Below are positions 10,681-22,963 of a stretch of DNA of 64,000 nucleotides, piece after piece. The notes below the pieces were generated by a model. The model saw only the letters and a program-made list of their open reading frames with translations, did no database searches and was not told the origin of the DNA. Position 1 is the stretch's first letter. Each line of letters opens with the position of its first letter. The stretch comes from Henckelia pumila (taxonomy: Eukaryota; Streptophyta; Magnoliopsida; Lamiales; Gesneriaceae). Made by a program: the position numbers and the translations under genes. The DNA is taken from NCBI RefSeq assembly GCF_033568475.1, contig NC_133123.1:173507685-173571684 (forward strand), in the 5' to 3' direction.

Positions 10681-12240
10681 GATTTCATCTTCGTATCTTC
10701 ATTCCTTTTTATTCGTTCTTTCAAGTTTTTTTTTTACAGGAATTTTGCGGAATTTGTTAATGGTGACGAGAAACGGTTGATTTGTGCTTGTTTCTGAGCT
10801 ATGCAGTAGCGTGTATAAAAAATTCTTGATAATTTGATTTGAAAAGCCAACCAACCATAGATTTGCTAGCTATTAAACTAATCATTTACCGCAAATGTAT
10901 GTTTATGATACACTTGCAATCTATTCCAGTTAATCCTACAAACAAACCATTTCGTTTTCCTTTACATTTGGTTTGCTATCTTAGCTGTGATCGAGAAATT
11001 GATTTACCACTCTGTAGGGTGAGGAGGGTTTCAGTAAAGCCTGTGACTCGAAGGAATAAATTGGTTATATTTATTGTTATGTTTAAATTGATAATTTGAC
11101 AACATTAAAGATTTTGTGGTTCGGATCAGAATGCTCGGAGTGATGGATCCAAGAAACAAAGAGTTTCTTGGATGAAGTTACCCTGTGTTGTTTAAGACAT
11201 GATTATATTTATTGTTATGGTCTTGAGATCTGGATGAAGCCCGTGTTGCAGGAACGTGTTCTCCACTTCGTGTGTCATATCTTTGCAGCTTAGTTCTTGT
11301 GTTTCAGATTTCAAATTTGACATTTACTATTGGTCTTTTATTGAATCTCATCTATCATCTATCATGTATTATTATGCCAATCCACCTAATTGTTTCCACT
11401 TATCTTTGATTTTCTGTTATTTAATATAGGATTATGTTATAGTCTTGCTAAAAAAATGGTAGGCCCGAAAGATGAAGCAAAGGGTGAGTACTCATTGATC
11501 TGTTTTCTGTTCCAATTTCACCAGTTTTTGGCATGTCTCTTTAAACATCAATTGGAAGTTTTGAGGTGTTTGCAAAATATAATTTGTTTCCACCTTTGAA
11601 TATACCCCATCATGTGTAAATTTTGTTCATTTGATCTCTGCAACTCGAGCAGATTTCAGTTCAATGAGATTTGCAATGCACTGTTTCTTTTCTGTTTGTT
11701 GTTTATCTTTCAATCCTCTATTCTTTTTGGCTGGTCACATTATTATTCATTTGGTTACAGTTAAAATTTACAGATTTATAGATTTACAAGAAACCACCCA
11801 GAAAAGCTTCGAAGCAATCCACAAAGAATCAAGTTGAAGAAATTTCCCAAAAAATGACCCTAAATCAAGAAGAAGGTGGCTCTTTTGATGTGCCTCTTTC
11901 GTGTTGGGACATGGTTCATTTAGAGGCTCAACTCACGGGCAAATTTTCTTCAGCTCCCTCCATGCGATGATAGGGTCCCATTGGCGAATATCCCGGGACG
12001 TTTGAGGACTATATGGTTGATCCTTTCGTTCTTCATTCATTCATGACTTTGAGCATCGTTCGTTTATATGCATGTCCAATTGTCCATGCATCTAAATGTG
12101 TTATTTAGTTATTTGTCATGTTTCTATATTTGTAGCATACATTTACCATGTACACAATCGCATTTATATGGGATACAATCGAGCACATTAATAATTTGTC
12201 TGTGTATGTTTGATTGGCAAGTGGTGTGTTTTTTTCATTT
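10681..12240. other. AT-rich non-coding stretch between gene fragments
   Basis: No supported gene. A short open segment (11463-11492) ends in a donor-like GGTGAGTA. A second (about 11854-11970) reads MTLNQEEGGSFDVPLSCWD before a stop. Neither is recognised. It could be intron-like or captured DNA. Confidence 0.3.
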
Positions 12241-12249
12241 AGGCAAATC

Positions 12250-12800
12250 CAAGGACAGATCGTTTTAACTGGGCTGCCACTCGGGGAGTGAATAAATAAA
12301 TGCTAATGGAGAATTTACCAGAAGACCTTCAAAGAGAAATTAGGCGTCATCTCATTAAATTTGTCAAAAAAGTAAGTTTCTATAAGAAATCAGTTCATCA
12401 ACCCTACTAGGTAGCTTTCTGGAATTCTCGTATACAATTTATTACTTTCTTATTGTTGTGAATATCTTCAAATACACGTCCGAATATTTCAAATGTTGGA
12501 TGAACGTATCATAGATGCTATATGTGAGAGGCTAAGGACAAAAACATATATCAAAGGAAGCAAAATCTTGTACCGCGGCGGCCTTATTGATAAAATAGTG
12601 TTTATAATACGGGGTAGTTTGTTGAGTGTCGAAGATCTCAATGTTGTTCCCTTGTGTGAGGGAATGTTTGTGGAGAAGAACTCCTTACATGGTGCCTTGA
12701 ACATTCTTCTGTAAATGAAGGTATGAAAGCAACGTTGGCAAACAAAATCTGGAAATGCTCAGGAAGGAGCCATTTAATGGAGTAACAAATTCTTTCGTCA
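12250..12800 (+). pseudogene. Cyclic nucleotide-gated channel (CNGC) fragment, two exons
   Basis: The first exon (about 12257-12371) reads RFNWAATRGVN, then a TAA in frame, then MLMENLPEDLQREIRRHL and IKFVKK. This is the C-linker of plant CNGC ion channels, and it ends at a good donor (GTAAGT, 12372). The second exon (from about 12478) reads VRIFQMLDERIIDAICERL and KGSKILYRGGLIDKIVF, the start of the cyclic-nucleotide-binding domain. A frameshift near 12667 leads to CGEELLTWCLEHSSVNEG, the phosphate-binding cassette. The acceptor before 12478 lacks AG. The membrane segments and the calmodulin-binding end are absent. It resembles group IV-A (CNGC19/20 type), but that is a guess. The intron is retained, so this is a genomic fragment, not a processed copy. 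Confidence 0.8.
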
Positions 12801-12895
12801 ATCACGGAAATTCAACTCCCTCTGTTTCCCACTGAAGAAGTACATTTTATATGTTTGTATATAAGCAAGTACCTGACAATTGTGCGTAATATCTA

Positions 12896-13194
12896 GCTGT
12901 AATATTGTTTTCATTTTTTTAAAAAAAGGGTTGACCCCGAAGGGGACCCCATTCCACATGAGTTAGAGGCTCATTGGCTCATGCGGAGGGTAAATCGAGG
13001 GATGTGCACGAGCGGCAGGGACCTGAAGGAGGGAGCACATGGCCCAATCCCCAGAGCATACCCCCCATAATATTTCAGTAGGGAATATGCTCCACACGAG
13101 GATCGAACCCGCAACGCTGTGGAATTTCTTCCCACGTCACTTCAGGCCTTACCAACTCGCCTATGCCCCTGTGGGCTGTAATATTGTTTTCATT
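12896..13194 (-). mobile_element. tRNA-related SINE with perfect 20-bp target duplication
   Basis: The body (12916-13174, 259 bp) is flanked by identical copies of GCTGTAATATTGTTTTCATT at 12896-12915 and 13175-13194. Read on the minus strand, it begins near GGGGCATAGGCGAGTTGG, an A-box-like tRNA promoter. A B box follows (GGTTCGATCC, about 13093-13102). The far end is A/T-rich (12916-12928), as expected of a SINE tail. There is no coding capacity; movement would depend on LINE proteins. The family is not named here. Confidence 0.9.
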
Positions 13195-13479
13195 CCTTTA
13201 TTGCAATGTGTATATAAATTTTGCCTAATATTTGAAATGTATCTTTGTGCCTACCAAACTCTTCGATTCTCGCTAGTATTCACCGACCTTAATTTGTGGT
13301 CCAGTGCAGGAATAAAGGGGCCTTGCATGAGTTTAAAGTCATGACATTGGGACAACTATGCATATACATATATAAACAGACACAAACATGAACTAATTAT
13401 ACCCATATACATAGATATATACCAGGTTTTATATTTTGTACATTATTGTATTCTCAATTGAAAGTATTGTGTTGTCCAA

Positions 13480-14890
13480 GTTATACTGTCAAACTGAATT
13501 ACTTTATATTATACAATAATACTTTTGACATAAAACATATATCACAATGTAACAGTTTGATATAAAAAGTAATATTTTTGCATTTAACACTAGTATTTTT
13601 TATATAAAAAATAATACTTTTGAGTCAAATAAGTATATATTACTAAGTAATATTTTTACCATAATAAGGAATACTGTTATCGGAAAAATTAATAATTTTG
13701 TCACAATATATTACGAAGTAATATTTTTGACATAAAAGTAAAAGCATATATTACAAAGTAATATTTTGGACATATAAAATAATAATTTTACTGTAAAAAC
13801 AAATATTTTATTCGTAATATTTTTGACATAAAAGTATAAGCATATAGTACAAAGTAATATGTTGGACATATAAAATAATAATTTCACTGTAAAAACAAAT
13901 ATTTTTGATATAAAATGTAATACTCGTAAGTCAAATAAGCATATATTATAAAGTAATACTTTTACCATAAAAGTAATACGGTTTACATAAAAACTAATAT
14001 TTTTCAAATAAATATCATATATTACAAAGTAATACTTTTTATATAAGCAATAATACTTTTGTAATAAAAACTAATATTTTTTAATCAAATAAACATATAT
14101 TACAAAATAAAATTTTTGACATAAAAGTATTAGTTTTTGTGTCAAAAATATTATTTCTATGTTCTAGCGTATGTTTATTTGATATGAAATTTTTTTTTAA
14201 TCAAAAGTATTAGTTTTTATGCTAAAAGTTTTAATTTTTATGACAAAAATATTATTTTTTGCGTATGCTTATTTGACATAAAAGTAAAAATAATATTTTT
14301 GTCTTAGAGAGTATATCACTCTTGATTTCTAGTAAACATATATTACAAAGTTATAATTTCATTTGAAAGAAGCTATATGTATTATCTAAACACCTAGTAA
14401 TATTTTTGCAATGAAAACTTCACATATTTTATGTGAATTAACATACATCAGAAGTAATATTTTTCACATAAAAACGAATATTTTTCACAAAAAAACTAAT
14501 ATTTTTGACATAAAAAATATTATTTTTTGGTGAAAAGTATTAAATTTCCGGTAAAAAGTAATATTTTTTGGATCAAAAATATTATTTCGTATTATATTGA
14601 AAGTAATGTTTTTCATAATCATATATTACAAAGTAATATTTTTCATGACAAATAACCATTTGTTTACATGTAATAATTTTGACCCAAAAGTTTATTTTTC
14701 GCCAAATAACTAATATGTTTTGCCAAAAAAAGTAATGTCTTTCATGTGAAATAATTATATATTTCGATATAATACTTCTGGTCAAAACACGGATACTTTT
14801 GCCCAAAAATGTAATACTTTTCAGAATTATATATTACAAAGTAATATTTTTTATGTCCAATAACCATATATTTTCAAGTAATTCCTGAAA
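13480..14890. repeat. Degenerate AT-rich repeat field
   Basis: Loose repeats of motifs such as CATATATTACAAAGTAATAT, TTTTTGACATAAAA and CATAAAAGTAATA fill about 1.4 kb, partly in both orientations. Spacing is irregular, so this is not a clean satellite. Short reading frames across it are artefacts of the repeats. Confidence 0.7.
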
Positions 14891-15038
14891 TATTACTTTC
14901 AGGCAAGAACAATAAAGAAAAATAAACAGATTTCATTCGAGAACAATAAAGAAAATAAACAGAGTAAAATTTGTTCGATACCTTCCTTTCACACACCACA
15001 ACATAAAATTGGAGCATCATCACAGATTAAATCGAGAA

Positions 15039-15480
15039 ATGGCTTCCACGAAACTAGTTGTTTTGGTTAATTTCCACATGTTTTTTGGGAATACTATAGT
15101 CACTATCTCAAGCCAACAATGCTTCTGCAGATAGCCTATTGAAATATTCATCTTTTCTTGATTCCAAAGACAAGGTTAACTTATCTGTGTACGAATCCTT
15201 GTGCCCATTCTGCACAAAATTCATCGTGAACCATCTGGTGAAGATTTTTCAGACAGATCTTATTGGCATTGTGAATCTCAGGCTAGTCCCTTGGGGCAAC
15301 ACTCAGATTTCACCCAATAGTTCTTGGGTTTGTCAGGTTCCCATCAATTTCCACATTGCTTTTGATTCTATATTCACAAAATTTCTCATGTCTCAGTTCT
15401 ATGAATCTGCTGCAGAGTGGTTTAGATGATTGTCAGCTGGATGTTGTGGAGGCCTGTACTACAAAATACCAAACTTTGAA
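15039..15480 (+). pseudogene. GILT-family thiol reductase fragment, two exons
   Basis: ATG at 15039 opens a signal-peptide-like start (MASTKLVVL). One or more frameshifts follow before ANNASADSLLKYSSFLDSK at about 15107. The frame then reads through ESLCPFCTKFIVNHLVKIF, which has the CPFC active-site motif (15202-15213) typical of gamma-interferon-inducible lysosomal thiol reductases, and IVNLRLVPWGNTQI. Exon 1 ends WVCQ at 15336. A 79-bp GT...AG intron (15337-15415) joins in phase to SGLDDCQLDVVEACT, the next conserved block. The rest of the protein is missing. Plant GILT proteins are secreted or vacuolar disulfide reductases. This copy is broken at both ends but keeps its intron. Confidence 0.8.
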
Positions 15481-18396
15481 GAAGACATTTGCGGCACCCT
15501 AGCAAAGAAAAATTTGGCTCCACTATTGATAACATGTTATCCCATCGGTGTGAACCCATACGTTACATTACACTAGTTGCAAAAGAAAACCATATCCATA
15601 GCAATAAAGGCGACTCACTTGAAACCATACCATCTCTTTTTTTTGTGTGTGTGTGTGTGTTTCTTTGATTACTATTTATGTGCACTAGATCTTACCTTTT
15701 GCCACTACTCCTTGACTTGCAATGACGTCTAGATACATTCAATGATCTTCTACGCAGGCATCACACCCTCCTGAAATTTGACATACATAAATATATTTTA
15801 AAAGTATGGATTTCATTAAAATCATTTCCCAAAAGTGGTATCATATATTAAATCATTAATGCGAATCATGAAACACCATATGTTTCTTGTGTCTAGCCAT
15901 CTCAAATGTGTGCAACGAAGGTCTAGCTCAGTATATAAGATTCTAAAATACTACCAACTTTTTAGATGTTAAGCAAGCATTCAAGAAGTTCAATGAAATG
16001 AAAATAATATTTGCAAATCTAGCAAATGGTTTCCCATCCACAAACAAAATAAAAGTTGGTTATAAAGCCTCAAGTTTGTACTCGTTCGCAATTGTGAGAA
16101 ACTAATACTTTTTAGATGCTAAGCAACCATCTTATGTAAGTTGCTCTCGGTTCACTTCTGATTATTTCTTTTATAAAATTTATTTCAATTCTGCAAGATT
16201 TCCCATCTAATATGCTTATAATCTTTAGATTGTGAGTGGATATATATTTGAGCTCAAGTTTGATAATTCTCACATGCAATATAATATTAATTCGGCTGGA
16301 CTCATCACTACATGCAATTTGACTTTATCATGGATTGATCAGACCAAAGATGAAATGAAGAAACTGGAGAGAGCGTAAAGAAAGTAGCGATGGAAGACAA
16401 CAAAATCGTGATAATCAAAACATTAAATGCAGCATGGACTGAACCAAACTCCATCTTTTATATTTTTCTTGAAAGCTTTAAAATTGGATACATTTCAGTG
16501 TCGATTTACACCATTGGATCTTATCTTTCATTAAAGTGCCCACCTATTCCAGAACAGGAGCCATGAATGGGCAAGGACAGCACCTAAAAAGATTAAAAGC
16601 TTAATCAAGTTCAATAATTTTAAGTGAGAAGTTGACAGCACTCAACATCCATACTAGCTCAAGCAAGATTAAATTTATACATTCCATCTTCTCCTCCCTG
16701 ACCTGAACTAAATACATCGCTTTAACACATTTTATCTTCTCCTCCCTGACCTAAACTAAATCCATGGCTTTTCACCAAAATCAAACAACAAATTTCGAGT
16801 TAAAATTAAAAACATAATAATACAAATACAAAACTCACGATTTCGAGAAGGATTCTTGGAAAATTTCATCTTATGGGGTGGATGACAGAAGAAGATTAAA
16901 AAAAAATTAGATGCTCACCCGTGAAGAAAACAGACGATTTCTTGCATAAACAAAATGTTAGAAATTTGATTCATAACAGATCTCTTCGATTTTAGGGGGG
17001 AAAAAAAAACCTTCTGAGCTTGCAATTTGTCAATTGTAACAAAATTCTCATCCGATGAGCTCCTTTCTTCAATGTTGGCAGTGAGCTTCTCATTGGATTC
17101 GAAGAATGACGATTTGTGACGGGGCTACGAGTGCGAATCGGCGTGGTTCCTTGTCGAATCTCTAAAGGAAAGCAATGGAGAGCTAGGCATTATTTTTAAT
17201 CGACAAATTGAGAATACAAAATGTGGCCAGAACAAGGCGGGTCGGACCGTTAGATTATGGGTTACAATCCGTCTTACAACAATGACCCATAAAACGGTCT
17301 CATATGAGTGTTTGTCTACACGATTTCCGTCCCGATAAGAATTGGGATTTTTTTTCTTTCGATCCCGCAACCGAGAACTGTCGGGACCCAAATGTTCGGG
17401 ATCCCATCGAGTAGGGAGAGGGTAATCCCGAAAAATATTTTTTAAAAAAACATTTCTATGAAAATATTTTTAAAAAAAATCTACGAAGAAACTCAAACAA
17501 TTTCTTAGTACATTACAAATAAATTAAAATTTCTTTGTATATAACCATTAAAAACTAAAATATCTTCATAGTGCATTACAAATTAACTAAAACAACTACT
17601 TGATTAATACAATAAAAACATATAATTATTCATAATAATATAAAACAAAATAAAAATTTATAACTCAACATTAATATTAAAATAGATAAATATAAATATC
17701 AAAAAATAATTATTTGATGGATAGTTATAAAACATTAATATTAAAACAGATAATTATAAAAGATATTTCTAGCTTTTTAATTAAAAAATATTATTAATAT
17801 ATTTGGGTCGGATCGGGTCGGGTCGAGAATTCCGTCGGGTAGAGTTGCTGATCCCGATCTCGATCTCGAACCCGATCCCGAAATTGATCGGATCGGAAAA
17901 AATCTCGACCACTTGCGTTGGAAAAATTCGGGACAAAAACGATTTGAGAATCGAGAAGGACCGAAAATTTTGTCAATTTTGTCGGCCCTAATTAGTTAAG
18001 GCCAATGACGTATCTAAGATTTCAAATGCCTGATTCGAATATAGGAAAATATGGTCCCTCAAGACAATAGGTCACCGTTTTAAAAAAAAATTCAAAAGAT
18101 AACAACATCATCTTTTTTTGGGTAGATTTCAACCTAGCATATGGGTAATACGCCAATGATAGATCTAATGTCCCATGATTTTCCACGTCAATAATATATA
18201 ATTAATTACGTCTATGTGTAAAAATACGAACTGTTGGATGCATGGTTTCGGTATTACCCATGTGCTAGGATCTCATCTACCCTTTCTTTGATCATTTTCA
18301 ATTAAGAATGTCTTGATATTTTTATCAGTTTTTTTGAATTAGGTGGCCATGAATATTTAGAAAGTAGAGGCGAACTAACTCTCTTATATATTAAAA
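15481..18396. other. Non-coding stretch with small repeats
   Basis: No supported gene. It holds a GT microsatellite (15644-15660) and a direct repeat of about 35 bp (CTTCTCCTCCCTGACCT, near 16686 and 16735). On the minus strand at about 17110-17020 there is an open stretch reading FFESNEKLTANIEERSSSDE, which could be an orphan exon; I cannot name it. A segment near 17255-17315 (AAAACGGTCTCATATGAG) looks like the terminal part of a small DNA element. GGTCGGATCGGGTCGGGTCG lies near 17806-17825. Confidence 0.4.
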
Positions 18397-18423
18397 CTAG
18401 TATTTCATCCGTGCGATGCACGG
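18397..18423 (-). mobile_element. Helitron-like 3' terminus
   Basis: Read on the minus strand: a hairpin (CCGTGC, loop ATC, GCACGG; 18409-18423), eight bases, then CTAG followed by T (18397 is the last base of the element). A short hairpin just before CTRR with a flanking T is the Helitron 3' end. The element would extend to the right into the AT-rich DNA. Its TC 5' end cannot be placed by eye, and no Rep/helicase coding is seen, so it would be non-autonomous. Confidence 0.55.
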
Positions 18424-19505
18424 TATATTATTTTATATAATTAACAATAAATATTAATATGAATGAAAATTTAAATAAATAAATAAAATACAAATTAGCT
18501 AAATGGATTATATATTGTACAACCAGAAAACAAATTGTTCCCATAAAATACATGGTAACACTAAATCTTCAATGACAAAGATAATAAGTTTCATAACACG
18601 ATATTAATTTATCTATTTTGAAAGGAATCTCTTGATACCAATCTACCATTTTGTCAATGACATTTAGAAAAAAAAAATGATAAAAAATGTGTTACATTAA
18701 TAAAACATAAGTAAAAATTACAGCTAAAAAAACTAATAAGTAAGAAAAGATATAAAATGAGATATATTCCTAAAACAGGAGGAAAAAAACAAACGTAGCA
18801 AAAAATTTCGTTGAATTGATGGCATCCAATTTTTCAAATATCTAAAGCTCTTAAATTCAAACATGTTAGAAAAATATTTATATAATCGAAAATCTCTCAT
18901 ACATTTGCTTTAGTTATGAAATTGATTTAATATTTTAGTCTATTTTCTGTAACAATTATGTTTTTAATAGCAAAAAGATGACCTTTTTTTAGAATTTCTT
19001 TCACTCTCTGTATGAAGCAATATTTTATTGTTGTATGTATGTGTGGACCCTATAAAATAGATAAAAATATAAATTATACTCACATTTATAGATAAATAAA
19101 TACCAATAAGAAAAATATATATATATACACCTCGACATTATGAAATATGCATTACAACGTGGAATCTACATTATTTTCATACGATTGTAGATTGTAACAA
19201 CAAACCAATCGTAGCTTAAGCACCTAGTGCAAGATTGAAGTGTACTACTTCAAGCACAACTCTAATCTTATCAAAATAAATTAGTCATTTGTGTATTTTG
19301 ATTGAATTATTATATCATGATTTGTATTCGAACTCTATTTATATATTTCGTGTGTGTTCAAATCAAAATGATTTTTTTGTATATGGTAGACTTTTCAAAT
19401 TTTCATCAGTAAAAACGGTAAATTGTGATATGATACATACACACATAAAAATTATTGAATATTTCACACATATATATGATAAACTACCAAAATTTGATTC
19501 GTTAA

Positions 19506-19544
<39 letters not shown>

Positions 19545-19585
19545 TCAATATATTATACACACACATCATTTATGAAATATTTTGC

Positions 19586-19634
<49 letters not shown>

Positions 19635-21525
19635 TATTATAAATATATCAAAATTTGAATGGAAGCAAGTTTTCAGACGTATTTTACTCCATAAAAATGT
19701 GTATAGCTTTATCATTTATCTCTTTATTTTTTATAACATAAGTATATTTTGAAGCAAATTCTAATTTCTAAATTATTTATACGAATAGCAAATTCTTTAT
19801 TGAAAATTTCTATATTTTCATATTTATTTACACAAAAACTTGTGAGATAAATTTTTATTTGGATTACCCATGAAAAAATATTGCATTTTATTGCAAAAGT
19901 ATTATTTTTTATTGCATATATGGTAAATCTACAAATTTGAACCCCAAACAAATTTTCAGACGTTTATTGCTCCACAAAAATGTGTATAGAATTAATATTT
20001 ATCTCCTTCCCTTTTATAACATGATTATTTTTTTAAACAAATTATACTTTCTAAATTATTTCAACAACACAGGATTAAACCATACTTTCTAAATTATGTC
20101 AACAACACAGAAAAATTTTAATAGAAAATTAATATATTATTATATTTACAATATTAATTATTATCTATTTTTATTATTAAATTTTTGGCAAATCAAATTT
20201 CTCTTGAGCAAGTAAATTTGAACCCATTATTTTTGTACTATATATATATATATATATATACAAAATTAACTGAAATTTAAAAATAATGATAAAATGTGAT
20301 CAAATTTCAAATTTTGAACAAAAAATTAGTATATTATCATGTGTAGAGTTTATGAAAATTTTTGCACATATACCCAATTTCGATTTTTTTTTTTACCAAA
20401 AATGGGTACATTATCATATATATCATCTATGGAAAATTTTACATATATATGGATAAAAAAATAAATTACAAATCGGTATATTATCATATATATCATTATG
20501 GAAAATGTTACATATATATGGATTAAAAAATTAAATTACATTAAATTTATTGATAACATCGGATCAAATTTCAAATAAATTAGTAATAACGCCTAATTAA
20601 ATTTCAAATTTTGAACTGAAAATTAGTATGTTAATGTTACCATGTATAGTATCTATGGAAATTTTCACAAATATATGAATACAAAAAATTAACTGAAATG
20701 TGATAAAAAATTAACTGAAATAAAAAATGCTGATAACACAATATCAAATTTAAAAGGTAGAGCGAAATATTGGTATATTATTATATATAGTGTTTATGAA
20801 AATTTTCACACATATATGGACAACAAAATTAAATAAAGTTAAAAATAGTGATAATATCCGTATAAATTTCAAATTTTGAACCAAAAATTGAAAAATTATC
20901 ATATATTTTATTTATGAAAATTTTCACACATAAAAAAATGAATTGAAATTTGAGACATTATTATATATATAACATTCAATTTTCACAGATATTTGAAGAA
21001 ATAAAAATTAATTCAATTATTGGTATATTATTATATATAATGTTCATGGAAATTTTCACACATATATGGACAACAAAATTAAATAAAGTTAAAAATAGTG
21101 ATAACATCCGTATAAATTTCAAATTTTGAACGAAAAATTAAAAAATTATCATATATTTTATTTATGAAAATTTTCACACATTAAAAAATGAATTGAAATT
21201 TGAGACATTATTATATATATAACATTCAATTTACACAGATATTTGGAGAAAAAAATTAATTCAATTATTTTAAAAATTATAACATTTTATTAAATTTTGA
21301 ACCGAAAATTGGCATATTATCATATATATTATTTATGGATTTTTTTACACACAAAACAACTAATTAAAATTCAAAATCATGATAATATCTTATTAAATTT
21401 CAAACTTTGAATAAAAAAACTCATTATCATCATCATCCTCATTATATATATAGCATTAATTAACATGATTTCTTTTTTTAATAATTACATTTTGGCGGGA
21501 AATTACTATATTTAGTAAAAACTCA

Positions 21526-21575
<50 letters not shown>

Positions 21576-21910
21576 CTTCTTCATTTGGTTTATTCATAAT
21601 AGGAGCTTGAGTAACTTTATATTATAATTGTCATTTATAAATGAATCAAATTTTTTAACATTATTGTTGTATTGATTTTCTTGTTACACATCCGTAAAAT
21701 TATCATTTGTTTTCATCATTATTTTATTATTGTTATCATTAAAATATTGATTTTCTTGTTACACATCCGTAAAATTACCATTTGTAATTATTTTAACTAT
21801 AACTAACCAAAAAAAATTGATTCTATCTATTATAGCTATAAATTAAAATTTTGAAATGCAATTGAAAATTAATATGTTGTTTACTTATATAACTTAGTAT
21901 TCGTTTATGA
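18424..21910. other. Very AT-rich non-coding stretch with microsatellites
   Basis: No gene is supported. It contains (TTA)n at about 19507-19540 and (TA)n tracts at about 19586-19629, 20240-20261 and 21532-21571. Recurring phrases such as GAAAATTTTCACACATATATGG appear from about 20340 on, including the tandem duplication listed separately. Part of it may be the body of the Helitron-like element that ends at 18397. Confidence 0.5.
20770..21267. repeat. Tandem duplication, two units of about 249 bp
   Basis: Unit one runs from about 20770 to 21018 and unit two from about 21019 to 21267. Both contain GGACAACAAAATTAAATAAA, ATCCGTATAAATTTCAAATT and GAGACATTATTATATATATA in the same order, with only scattered base differences. 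Confidence 0.8.
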
Positions 21911-22508
21911 TGATGTCGGAATTTTACCTTGGGTTCGGTCTGGTAGAATGGATCCTCCAAATCTCCAATGAAGCAGGTCGGGTCGGGTACAACAAGTTAT
22001 GCACAAGCAACAGCTAGGTCAAGGGGCGCCGAAAGTATTTTCGGTGTGACCCTTCCAATGCCTAAGTCAGTGTCTTGAAGGCAGATGATATGATTAATGC
22101 GAAAATTGAGAGATATGAGTGCGTGAAAGTAAAAGTGAGTAATGAATAATGAATACCATAACAGTACCTGTATTTATAGGAAAAATAGAGTAAGTTACCT
22201 AGTCGAATTATAACATGTCATGGAGTAGGACTCTTCACTCATTGGTCCGCCCTTGAGTTTATCCCTATCTCATTCATATCTGTGCAATGGTCAAGCTTAT
22301 CTCCAATGTATTCAAGTTCCACTTGACCTATAAAACATACCAAGCCCTATTGGGCCCCAGCTCGAGTCAGCCCAGTAATAAGCAGCCCAGGTCTTGACAT
22401 GCCCTAACAGGTAGAAAACTGGGATGGACCTGATATATAATAATAATCCCAAAATTGGGCCAACCCATAATGAACGGGTTCGGGTCAAAATAATTTCCCG
22501 GGGCATCA
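21911..22508 (-). repeat. Left (3') LTR of the TAT-type element
   Basis: Ends TGATGTCGG...GGGGCATCA form a short inverted repeat (TGATG/CATCA), 598 bp. Bases 21911-22373 match 42196-42660 with about 13 differences by eye. The outer end could be 21908 because TGATGATG is ambiguous. The inner end is supported only by the inverted repeat. Confidence 0.75.
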
Positions 22509-22784
22509 ATAGTACCTTCCTAACTGGTCTAAAAGAAGAATGAATTTAGACTAAGAATTCAGTCCGGACCCCGAACTATGCATGTGTCATTCGACCAGTT
22601 CAGAATTTAATTCATGCAATGTGTTTCTTTTGGACGGTCCAGATCAGGATCCGCGTGATGTGTTTTTAATGAACGGCTCAGATGTCCTCTGACGGTTCAT
22701 TTCCCGAAGCCAAAAAAAACATGGCTTGTCCCGTCCCGAGCCGTAGATCAAGTTAAAAATCAACGGTCCAGATCGATTCACCAC

Positions 22785-22860
22785 CTCTATATATACTGGG
22801 CGGTAAAAATTTTGTTTTTTACCTTTCACTCTTGTACTGTTACGCTGCAAAAATTTCAAG
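22785..22860 (+). promoter_or_regulatory. Putative promoter of the antisense ORF
   Basis: CTATATATA near 22789-22797 is a TATA-box match. It lies about 170 bases upstream of the likely start codon at 22964 and just inside the 3' LTR, pointing away from the LTR and against the gag-pol direction. The transcription start has not been seen and is inferred. Confidence 0.45.
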
Positions 22861-22963
22861 AGCTTGCCCGACCCGGACTGCTGCGTCTGTCTTGTTTGTG
22901 TCAATCCCGAGCTACAACTCTTTCACCTGTAAGTCTTACCGTCCTTACACTAGGTTGATTAAT

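Noticed and set aside
13090-13174. A tRNA gene on the minus strand
   Set aside because: A and B boxes are present but the cloverleaf does not close; it is the head of a SINE.
13039-13344. 101-codon frame on the + strand
   Set aside because: It crosses the SINE and its flanking duplication; no protein similarity.
22923-22953. A 30-base intron upstream of the antisense ORF start (GTAAGT...CTAG)
   Set aside because: Too short for a plant intron and not needed for the frame.
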